A stretch of 64,000 nucleotides of DNA from contig JAEYSM010000043.1 of NCBI GenBank assembly GCA_023434665.1, forward strand, positions 1 to 64,000. The letters are read 5' to 3'. Made by a program: the position numbers and the translations under genes. Of this stretch, positions 54,790 to 62,067 are shown piece by piece. The number at the start of each line of letters is the position of its first letter. Position 1 is the stretch's first letter. This stretch comes from Bacteroidota bacterium. GTDB lineage: Bacteria; Bacteroidota; Bacteroidia; Bacteroidales; Lentimicrobiaceae. The notes beneath the pieces are model-generated. The model was not told the origin of the DNA. It ran no database searches and was given only the letters and a program-made list of their open reading frames with translations.

Positions 54790-54797
54790 TATATTTG
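54790..54797 (+). promoter_or_regulatory. -7 element of pepE
   Basis: TATATTTG lies 36 nt before the pepE ATG. Confidence 0.5.
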
Positions 54798-54833
54798 TCC
54801 AAGGAATTAGTTTTAACCATCAAGATATAAATT

Positions 54834-55553
54834 ATGAAATTGTTATTGATCAGCAACTCAACGAATCCGGGTGAAGAATACCTGGGATGGCCACGCGAAG
54901 AAATCAGGAATTATTGTCAGAAGCACAATGTAAAAAGTGTGTTATTTATTCCTTTTGCAGGAGTGTCATTTAGCTACGACGAATACGAAAGACGTGTTGC
55001 TAATGTATTTCAGTTATTTGGAGTTTCCATCTATTCAATACATAAAGAAGCAGATCCGATAAAAGCTGTAAATGAGGCTGAGGCAATAGCCGTTGGAGGA
55101 GGTAATACTTTCCATCTGGTAAGAGAAATGCAGAAACTCGGTTTGATGAAAGCCATCAGGGAAAGAGTGTTGCAGGGAACACCGTATATGGGTTGGAGTG
55201 CAGGGTCAAATGTTGCCTGTCCTTCGCTCAGAACCACCAACGATATGCCAATTGTAGAGCCTGAAAGTTTTGACTGCATGGGTTTAATTCCTTTCCAGAT
55301 AAATCCACATTATCTGGATGCTCATCCATCAAATCATGGTGGAGAAACAAGGGAACAAAGAATTGAGGAGTTTCTGGTTGCAAATCCTGATATGTATGTG
55401 GCAGGATTAAGAGAGGCAACTTTACTTCACTTTGAAGATGGAAAACTTGAACTAAGAGGGCGTCATTCGCTTCGCGTGTTCAGGAATGGTAAGGTACCAA
55501 CTGAACATGAACCAGGATCGGATATTCAGTTCTTAATGCAAAACCGCGTTTAA
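54834..55553 (+). CDS. pepE: Dipeptidase E (alpha-aspartyl dipeptidase)
   Basis: The protein has 239 residues and belongs to peptidase family S51. The nucleophile is Ser122 in GWSAGSNVACP; His159 (NPHYLDAH) and a Glu in GGETREQRIEE complete the site. AVGGGNTFHLV is the oxyanion region. It hydrolyses Asp-X dipeptides in the cytosol and is not inhibited by standard serine-protease inhibitors. Length is normal (E. coli 229). sod follows after 21 nt. Confidence 0.93.
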   Translation: MKLLLISNSTNPGEEYLGWPREEIRNYCQKHNVKSVLFIPFAGVSFSYDEYERRVANVFQLFGVSIYSIHKEADPIKAVNEAEAIAVGGGNTFHLVREMQKLGLMKAIRERVLQGTPYMGWSAGSNVACPSLRTTNDMPIVEPESFDCMGLIPFQINPHYLDAHPSNHGGETREQRIEEFLVANPDMYVAGLREATLLHFEDGKLELRGRHSLRVFRNGKVPTEHEPGSDIQFLMQNRV

Positions 55554-55574
55554 GCAAAATAAAATTCGTCGATC

Positions 55575-56150
55575 ATGAAATTTGAATTACCACCATTGCC
55601 GTATGCTATTGATGCCCTGGAACCGGTAATCAGTGCAGAAACTCTTAACTTTCATTATGGTAAGCACCACCAGGCTTATGTCAACAATCTCAACAATCTG
55701 ATTGTGGGTACTAAGTTTGAAAATGATCATTCACTGGAAGAAATTATTATGGAAGCTGACGGTGCTATCTTTAATAATGCAGCCCAGGTATGGAATCACA
55801 CCTTTTATTGGGAATCACTGGGGGATAATTCAACTTCTCCATCAGGCGAACTTATGGATGTTATTGTCCGTGACTTTGGATCTTACCAGGAATTTGTCGG
55901 CCTGTTTACTGAAGCCTGTGTTAAGGTGTTCGGATCAGGATGGGTATGGCTTGTGAAGGATACCAATGGCAGATTGAGTATCAAACAGACTTCAAATGCA
56001 GCAAATCCTATGACAGATGGTTATATACCCGTATTGACCTGTGACGTATGGGAGCATGCTTATTATATTGACTATCAAAACAGGAGGCCTGATTACGTGG
56101 CTAAGTTTATGGGTATCGTAAACTGGAATGCTGTTGCCGGAAGAATGTAA
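55575..56150 (+). CDS. sodB: Superoxide dismutase (Fe or Fe/Mn)
   Basis: The protein has 191 residues. Metal ligands are His27 (NFHYGKHHQAYV), a His in WNHTFYWESL, and Asp and His in CDVWEHAYYIDYQ. The short length and Gln/Gly pattern around FNNAAQVWNH fit the Fe or cambialistic type typical of Bacteroidota. It removes superoxide in the cytosol, so the organism meets oxygen at least at times. It is probably in a transcript with pepE. It ends one base from the convergent MFS gene, so the two messages overlap at their 3' ends. Confidence 0.96.
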   Translation: MKFELPPLPYAIDALEPVISAETLNFHYGKHHQAYVNNLNNLIVGTKFENDHSLEEIIMEADGAIFNNAAQVWNHTFYWESLGDNSTSPSGELMDVIVRDFGSYQEFVGLFTEACVKVFGSGWVWLVKDTNGRLSIKQTSNAANPMTDGYIPVLTCDVWEHAYYIDYQNRRPDYVAKFMGIVNWNAVAGRM

Positions 56151-56151
56151 A

Positions 56152-57369
56152 TTAATTTGAAGCTACAATTGACTTGATTTCAGTCATATGCCTTGAATAC
56201 CAAAAGGCAATAATAAGACATAGCAGGGCTGCAATCCCTATCGTGGTTTGAAGTCCTGCTATTTCTGTAATACTACCTATAAGAATACTTCCGATAGGAG
56301 TGAAGCCCATAAACGACATGCTATACAGGGCAACGATCCTACCTCTCATGTTTTCCCTGACAAGTGTTTGCAGCAAAGTATTGCAGGCAGCGAACATTAC
56401 TACCATTCCAAAACCTGTGATTACAAGTGCAATTAAAGAAAGGTAAAAATTAGTTGAAAGTGTAAAGATGCCGAGTCCTGTCCCAAACATTAGTGCGGAA
56501 CTCAGAATTGTATGAGGAAACCTGTCGATACTGGTCCGGTTAGCCAGCGTGAGTGCACCGGTGAGTGCACCTGCCCCGAGAGCCCCGGTAAGAAATCCCA
56601 TGGTTTGAGAATCGCCTCCTAAAATGTCTTTTGCAAAAACGGGCATAAATACCTGAAATGGGAGGCCTATGAGGCTGATTATGATTACCATGGTTAAAAG
56701 CACTTTCAGGTGGCTGGTCTTGTATGCATAATTGAATCCGCTCAATAAGTCGCTCATGACAGAAGTTTGACTCTTTATCTTTTCAAATTTAGAGACTTTC
56801 ATTGCTAAAAGTGAGTATAAAACTGCGGAATAGCTCAGACCATTTATAAGAAAGCAGATGCCTTCACCGGCATAAGCGACAAGAAAGCCGCCAATTGGTG
56901 GCCCGATGAAACGCGCTGAATTGTACATCGTTGAATTCAGTGCAATGGCATTGGGAAGGTCCTTCCGGTCATCCAGAAGATTGACTAGAAAAGCATGCCT
57001 GAAAGGGTTGTCAATAGCAAACGAGATTCCATTAATTACTGCTGCTATAATGATATAGACAACGGTGACTTTGTTGGTAAGGATAAGCACGGCCATTGAC
57101 AATGCGATGATCATGGAGATGGACTGTGTAATTAACAGGACTCTTCTTCGCTCGAGTTTGTCAGCAAATACACCCGCAACAGGTGTAATGAAAAACGCCG
57201 GAATTTGAGATGCAAAGCCTACTACGCCAAGCAGTAGAGTGGAATCTGTTAATCTGAATACCAACCAGCCGAGAGCTATATTCTGTATCCAGTTACCAGG
57301 TAGTGAAATTATCTGTCCTGAAAAGAATAGTCTGAAATTACGGTGTTTAAGAGATCTGAATGTTTCCAC
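56152..57369 (-). CDS. MFS transporter (EntS/DUF894-like exporter)
   Basis: The protein has 405 residues from GTG 57369, giving (M)ETFRSLKHRNFRLFFSG, the family-typical start. A TTG at 57393 lies too near the presumed transcription start. About 12 membrane helices are present, with the loop motif ADKLERRRVLLITQ (MFS motif A variant) after helix 2. Close relatives export siderophores (EntS) or drugs; the substrate is unknown. Its neighbour on the other strand is a TonB-dependent receptor, so a siderophore theme is possible. It converges tail-to-tail with sodB without a terminator. Confidence 0.87.
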   Translation of the reverse strand: METFRSLKHRNFRLFFSGQIISLPGNWIQNIALGWLVFRLTDSTLLLGVVGFASQIPAFFITPVAGVFADKLERRRVLLITQSISMIIALSMAVLILTNKVTVVYIIIAAVINGISFAIDNPFRHAFLVNLLDDRKDLPNAIALNSTMYNSARFIGPPIGGFLVAYAGEGICFLINGLSYSAVLYSLLAMKVSKFEKIKSQTSVMSDLLSGFNYAYKTSHLKVLLTMVIIISLIGLPFQVFMPVFAKDILGGDSQTMGFLTGALGAGALTGALTLANRTSIDRFPHTILSSALMFGTGLGIFTLSTNFYLSLIALVITGFGMVVMFAACNTLLQTLVRENMRGRIVALYSMSFMGFTPIGSILIGSITEIAGLQTTIGIAALLCLIIAFWYSRHMTEIKSIVASN

Positions 57370-57406
57370 TATCGACAGTAAAGAATAAGCCAAACATCTA
57401 ATAGTG

Positions 57407-57414
57407 CAAAATTA
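57407..57414 (-). promoter_or_regulatory. -7 element of the MFS gene
   Basis: CAAAATTA on plus reads TAATTTTG on minus, 37 nt before GTG 57369. Confidence 0.5.
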
Positions 57415-57502
57415 CTACTAATTGTTCAAAAAATTATTGAGTTGACTAAACATCTTTTGTTTGCTTTTGTTTATAATTCCGCAACAAACATTAAACATAC
57501 CA

Positions 57503-59911
57503 ATGAAACGAATTTTAATACTATTAAGTATACTTCTTATTGCTTCTGCAATGAATGTCAATGCTCAGAAACCTGCTGATCATGCTATAGTTAAAGGAAG
57601 AGTTTTTGACCAGAACAGTAATGAACCTTTACCTTTTACCAATCTGGTAATTTATGGTACTCAAATAGGGGCAACCTCCGATATTGACGGTAATTTTGAA
57701 ATAAAAGGAGTTCATCCGGGATTTGCCAAGGTGGCAGCCTCATCAGTTGGCTATAAAAGTTATATCAGTGAAGAGATCATGGTTACCAACGCCAAGGTGG
57801 TGTTTTTAAACATCCCTATGGTGCGTACAAACATTGAATTGGAACAGATTGTAGTTAAGGCATCTCCTTTCAGGAAAACAGAGGAAAGTCCTGTTTCAAT
57901 GAGGACCTTATCTATTAAACAACTGGAGCGCAGTCCTGGTGGTAACCGTGATGTTAGTAAGGTTATTCAGGCATTACCGGGCGTTGCTTCAACAGTTTCA
58001 TTCCGTAACGATGTGATTGTTCGTGGAGGGGGACCTGGTGAAAATAAGTTTTACCTTGATGGAATGGAAATTCCCAACCTAAACCATTTTTCTACACAAG
58101 GTGCTTCAGGTGGCCCTATTGGAATGATCAACATCGATTTTATAAGAGAAATAGATTTCTATTCAGGAGCATTTCCGGCTAACAGAGGTAATGCTTTAAG
58201 CTCCGTCCTCGAGATGAAGCAGGTGGATGGTAATCCTGATAAACTGATTACCAAAGCATCTTTAGGTGCTACCGACGTGTCGCTGGCATTGAACGGACCT
58301 TTGTCTGACAGGACAACCTTCTTGTTTTCGGCGCGCAGATCGTATTTAAAGTTCCTTTTCGATGTCATAGGCTTGCCTTTTCTCCCTGTGTACAACGATT
58401 TTCAGTTTAAAGTTAAGACAAAATTTGATCAGAAGAATGAGCTAACCATATTAGGTATTGGAGCTATTGATGAAATGAAGTTAAACACTGGTCTGGAAAA
58501 TCCCGATGAGAGTCAGCAATACATTCTGAATTACCTGCCAGTACTTAACCAGTGGAATTATGCTATTGGCGCAGTTTATAAACATTACCGCAAGAACTCA
58601 TTCGATACATGGGTTTATAGCCGGAATATGCTCAACAACGAATCATTCAAATATTTAAACAATATTGAGACGAATCCACTTACACAGGACTATGCATCGC
58701 AGGAAATTGCCAATAAGCTGAGGTATGAGAATTCAACCAGAATAGGAGATTTTAAGGTCGTATCGGGTGCTGGTCTTGAATATGCGAAGTACAATAATTC
58801 TACATTCCTGAAGGTGTTTACACTGAGTGAAAGTGATACTTTAAGGACTATAGATTTCAGTTCAGAACTCGATATGTTTTTATGGAATGTATTTAGTCAG
58901 GTGAGTAAGGGATTTTATTCCGACAGACTTATCATGTCATTAGGATTAAGGATGGATGGCAGCAATTATTCAGATGAATTTCAGAATGTGCTGAAGAATT
59001 GGTCGCCAAGGTTTTCGATTGCGTATGCTTTAACCGACAAGTTTTTCATCAACATGAATACTGGCAGATATTTACAGATGCCTGCTTATACCACGCTTGG
59101 ATTCAGAAATAACAGGGGAACGTTGGTAAATAAGTACAATGACCTGAAATTCATAACTTCTGATCATGTTGTACTAGGACTTGAATACAGGAGAGTAGAA
59201 AATGCAAAGATAACTCTCGAAGGATTTTATAAAGGTTATGCAAATTACCCTGTATCGGTTACCGATTCAATTTCACTGGCTAACAAAGGAGGAGACTTTG
59301 GGGTATTTGGCAGTGAAGAAGTTGTATCAACAGGAACAGGCAGAGCCTACGGTGCTGAGCTTTATGTACGTGAGAGAATATTTGACCTTTTCGATATCAT
59401 CGGATCGTACGCTTATGTGCGTAGTGAGTTCAAGGATTTCACAGGAAAATATATTCCATCGTCATGGGACTCCAGACATCTGGTTAATTTAACATTGTCG
59501 CGTGAATTCAGCAATGATTGGTACATCGGTTTCAAGTGGAGATTAGTAGGCGGATCTCCCTATACTCCATATAACCTCGATCGGTCATCATTACTTGAGG
59601 CATACCTGGCTGAACCACGTGGCTATCTTGATTACACCAGGTACAACAGCCAACGCCTGAAATCATTCCATCACCTGGATGTAAGAGTCGATAAGCAGTT
59701 CTTTTTCGAGAAATTGTCACTCACATTGTACATGGATGTTCAGAATGCTTATAATTATCAAGCTCCGGAACAACCATTCCTATTGGCTAATCTGGATGAG
59801 AATGGACAAATGATACCCGTGCCGGGAGATCCTTCAAGGATTCAGTTACGTGAGGTATCGAGTAAGAGCGGTACTATTTTACCTTCAATTGGAATAATTG
59901 TGGAGTTTTAA
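57503..59911 (+). CDS. TonB-dependent outer-membrane receptor with carboxypeptidase-regulatory N-domain
   Basis: The protein has 802 residues from ATG 57503 (signal peptide MKRILILLSILLIASAMNVNAQ). A CarboxypepD_reg-like domain (about 25-105, GNFEIKGVHPGFAKV) precedes the plug (VSKVIQALPGVASTVSFRND, VRGGGPGENKFYLDGMEI) and a 22-strand-type barrel ending in the aromatic GTILPSIGIIVEF. It imports large or scarce substrates using TonB. No SusD partner follows, so glycan uptake of Sus type is unlikely; siderophores, metals or peptides are possible. The nearby MFS exporter, CDF pump and Csp protein hint at metals. Confidence 0.9.
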   Translation: MKRILILLSILLIASAMNVNAQKPADHAIVKGRVFDQNSNEPLPFTNLVIYGTQIGATSDIDGNFEIKGVHPGFAKVAASSVGYKSYISEEIMVTNAKVVFLNIPMVRTNIELEQIVVKASPFRKTEESPVSMRTLSIKQLERSPGGNRDVSKVIQALPGVASTVSFRNDVIVRGGGPGENKFYLDGMEIPNLNHFSTQGASGGPIGMINIDFIREIDFYSGAFPANRGNALSSVLEMKQVDGNPDKLITKASLGATDVSLALNGPLSDRTTFLFSARRSYLKFLFDVIGLPFLPVYNDFQFKVKTKFDQKNELTILGIGAIDEMKLNTGLENPDESQQYILNYLPVLNQWNYAIGAVYKHYRKNSFDTWVYSRNMLNNESFKYLNNIETNPLTQDYASQEIANKLRYENSTRIGDFKVVSGAGLEYAKYNNSTFLKVFTLSESDTLRTIDFSSELDMFLWNVFSQVSKGFYSDRLIMSLGLRMDGSNYSDEFQNVLKNWSPRFSIAYALTDKFFINMNTGRYLQMPAYTTLGFRNNRGTLVNKYNDLKFITSDHVVLGLEYRRVENAKITLEGFYKGYANYPVSVTDSISLANKGGDFGVFGSEEVVSTGTGRAYGAELYVRERIFDLFDIIGSYAYVRSEFKDFTGKYIPSSWDSRHLVNLTLSREFSNDWYIGFKWRLVGGSPYTPYNLDRSSLLEAYLAEPRGYLDYTRYNSQRLKSFHHLDVRVDKQFFFEKLSLTLYMDVQNAYNYQAPEQPFLLANLDENGQMIPVPGDPSRIQLREVSSKSGTILPSIGIIVEF

Positions 59912-59924
59912 TTGAAACTGCAGA

Positions 59925-60254
59925 TTACCATTCCTTAAAAATAAAGAAAACTGCTATAACGATAAATCCGAACCCGACAAGGTAATTCCACCTGAGGGGT
60001 TCTTTGAGGAAAAAGATAGAAAAGGCAGCAAATACCAAGAGAGTAATTACTTCCTGTATCGTTTTTAATTGCCCCACGCTAAAGGTGCCGTGCCCTATTC
60101 TGTTTGCCGGCACCATCAGCATATACTCAAAAAGTGCGATACTCCAACTTATAAGTATAACTTTCCAGAGAGCTGTTTCTTTAAATTTTAGATGTCCGTA
60201 CCATGCAAATGTCATGAATACATTGGAGGCTATAAGTAGAAAAATGGTCTTCAT
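59925..60254 (-). CDS. DUF486 family four-helix membrane protein
   Basis: The protein has 109 residues and four membrane helices (IFLLIASNVFMTFAWYG, LISWSIALFEYMLMVPANRIG, ITLLVFAAFSIFFLKEPL, LVGFGFIVIAVFFIF). The conserved PANRIG and LKTIQEVITLLVF are diagnostic of DUF486, related to the small DMT exporters. The transported compound is unknown. It stands alone and convergent with the TonB-dependent receptor gene, 13 nt apart. Confidence 0.88.
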   Translation of the reverse strand: MKTIFLLIASNVFMTFAWYGHLKFKETALWKVILISWSIALFEYMLMVPANRIGHGTFSVGQLKTIQEVITLLVFAAFSIFFLKEPLRWNYLVGFGFIVIAVFFIFKEW

Positions 60255-60272
60255 ATTAGTTCAAAAAGCGCG

Positions 60273-60280
60273 CAAAATTA
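60273..60280 (-). promoter_or_regulatory. -7 element of the DUF486 gene
   Basis: CAAAATTA on plus reads TAATTTTG on minus, 18 nt before the ATG. Confidence 0.5.
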
Positions 60281-60391
60281 CTAAATTGGAATGATTTAAT
60301 ATGAGTATTTTCATAATGAAGTTGTTTGTTTTGTGATATTTATGGCATGGTAATTATTGATTACTAAAAGACTGAATTGTTCATCAAATAG

Positions 60392-60399
60392 TATCTTTG
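60392..60399 (+). promoter_or_regulatory. -7 element of the CDF gene
   Basis: TATCTTTG lies 67 nt before the chosen ATG 60467. The longer frame from TTG 60401 would begin at the transcription start. Confidence 0.5.
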
Positions 60400-60466
60400 C
60401 TTGTTTAAAACTATCATTACTTTTAGGCATCTTTTGATTTGTCACGCTATTAAACATCAACTACAA

Positions 60467-61363
60467 ATGGCTCACGTTCATAATGACCAAGAACATAATT
60501 CAACCGGCAATTTCAAACTTGCCTTCTTTCTGAATTTTGTATTCTCTATAATTGAACTGGTTGGTGGACTTCTGACTAACAGTGTGGCTATTTTATCGGA
60601 TGCTGTTCATGATTTTGGTGATAGTATTTCATTGGGAGTAGCATGGTATCTTCAAAAGAAATCGAACCGCTCACGGGATGAGTTTTACACTTATGGCTAC
60701 AAACGTTTTTCGTTGTTGGGAGCTATAATTATTTCTGTTGTGCTCATAGTAAGCTCATTTTTTATCATCAGGGAAAGCATTCTTCGATTCTTTGAGCCTC
60801 AGCAACCAAATGCTGAAGGGATGTTTATGCTGGCTATTCTGGGAATTGCAGTGAATGGATATGCAACATGGAGAATGAGAAAAGGCCATTCATTTAACGA
60901 ACGTGCAGTTACGGTGCATTTGCTGGAAGATGTTTTTGGATGGGTTGCTGTTTTGATTGGATCAGTGATCATGTATTTTTATGATGTTCCTCTTATTGAT
61001 CCGCTTTTATCTTTAGGAATTGCCATCTGGGTTTTAAGTAACGTGTACAGAAACCTGCGTGATACTTTCAAGGTTTTGCTCCAGGAAGTACCAAAAGATG
61101 TGGATGTAAACACTATGCTGAAGCAAATAACCGCTATTGACCAGATCATTGATGTGCATGATTTCCATTTATGGTCTCTGGATGGTGATAGAAACATTAT
61201 GACGCTTCATGTAGTGACTGAAACGGATATTACACAGTCTCGTATCAAAGAAATCAAAGAGGAAATTAAATTGCTTGTCCATGATTTTAAAATAGACCAT
61301 GTTACCCTCGAAATGGAATCGGAAGCTGAATCTGACCATTGTGATTTAAAGAATGGTTGTTAA
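60467..61363 (+). CDS. Cation diffusion facilitator (Zn/Cd/Co exporter)
   Basis: The protein has 298 residues from ATG 60467 (MAHVHNDQEHN, a short His-rich start). It has six membrane helices. The transport site is formed by SDAVHDFGDS in helix 2 and VHLLEDVFGW in helix 5, the HD-HD pattern of zinc-type CDF proteins. A cytosolic C-terminal domain has the regulatory-metal residues in VHDFHLWSLDGDRNIMTLHV. It exports divalent metal by proton exchange. It precedes the copper-storage-like gene by about 220 nt, forming a small metal-homeostasis pair. Confidence 0.92.
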   Translation: MAHVHNDQEHNSTGNFKLAFFLNFVFSIIELVGGLLTNSVAILSDAVHDFGDSISLGVAWYLQKKSNRSRDEFYTYGYKRFSLLGAIIISVVLIVSSFFIIRESILRFFEPQQPNAEGMFMLAILGIAVNGYATWRMRKGHSFNERAVTVHLLEDVFGWVAVLIGSVIMYFYDVPLIDPLLSLGIAIWVLSNVYRNLRDTFKVLLQEVPKDVDVNTMLKQITAIDQIIDVHDFHLWSLDGDRNIMTLHVVTETDITQSRIKEIKEEIKLLVHDFKIDHVTLEMESEAESDHCDLKNGC

Positions 61364-61583
61364 AAGCGTTGTCTCTGGTTTTTTAGATTCGATGTTCTAT
61401 ATTTTTTTCTCTCGTCCAGTTACTTCTGATTCCGGGTTTCCCGATTGTTGTTTTTGTTTTTGTAAAAATTTAACGCATTGAAAATCTGAACAATACAAAA
61501 TATAGTCATGTTTATTTTTATGAGTAACATCGTAAAAATAAAATGGGCAACAGCATAACTGAAGGAATTTTAAATGTATTGTC

Positions 61584-61913
61584 ATGAGCCACGAAAAGTA
61601 TCAGAGTTGTATTGATTTATGTTATGAATGCGCTGTAATGTGTGATCATTGCGCCACTGCTTGTCTGAAGGAGGATAATGTAAAAGCAATGGCACGATGT
61701 ATTGAGCTCGATATGTATTGCGCCGATATTTGCCGGTTGGCAGCATCATTTATGGCCAAGGGGGAGAAGTTCGCCGCAAGAGTATGCAGTCTTTGTGCAG
61801 AGATTTGTGAAGAATGTGGAAAGGAATGTTCTAATCATCAGTATGATCATTGTAAAGATTGTGCAGAAGCTTGTTACAGATGCGCAGAAGAGTGCAGAAG
61901 AATTGCCGCTTAA
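61584..61913 (+). CDS. Four-helix-bundle copper-storage protein (Csp-like, DUF326)
   Basis: The protein has 109 residues with 19 cysteines (counted), mostly spaced CxxC or CxxxC along helices (CIDLCYECAVMCDHC, CSLCAEICEECGKEC, CAEACYRCAEEC). In Csp proteins such cysteines line the core of a four-helix bundle and store many Cu(I) ions. There is no signal peptide, so it is a cytosolic Csp3-type. Older databases label this family ferredoxin, which the pattern does not support. It likely buffers copper. The downstream terminator at 61988 closes the unit. Confidence 0.88.
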   Translation: MSHEKYQSCIDLCYECAVMCDHCATACLKEDNVKAMARCIELDMYCADICRLAASFMAKGEKFAARVCSLCAEICEECGKECSNHQYDHCKDCAEACYRCAEECRRIAA

Positions 61914-61987
61914 TATGAAGTGCAGAGAAGGTCTGCTGGCTGCTTAATTGTGAAGAAAGGAAGAACGTCTACTTAATGATGAATTAA

Positions 61988-62018
61988 AAAAAGAGCATCT
62001 GTTAAGGATGCTCTTTTT
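61988..62018. terminator. Bidirectional intrinsic terminator
   Basis: AAAAAGAGCATC (61988-61999) and GATGCTCTTTTT (62007-62018) form a perfect 12-bp stem with a 7-nt loop. It serves the Csp-like gene and the convergent peptidase gene. Confidence 0.93.
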
Positions 62019-62067
62019 AATATCGGATTCCTCCAGATTAAGTTAGGTTTCCTCCTGAAAACCCTTT

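Noticed and set aside
61584..61913. Ferredoxin
   Set aside because: The cysteine spacing along amphipathic helices fits copper-storage bundles rather than Fe-S ligation.
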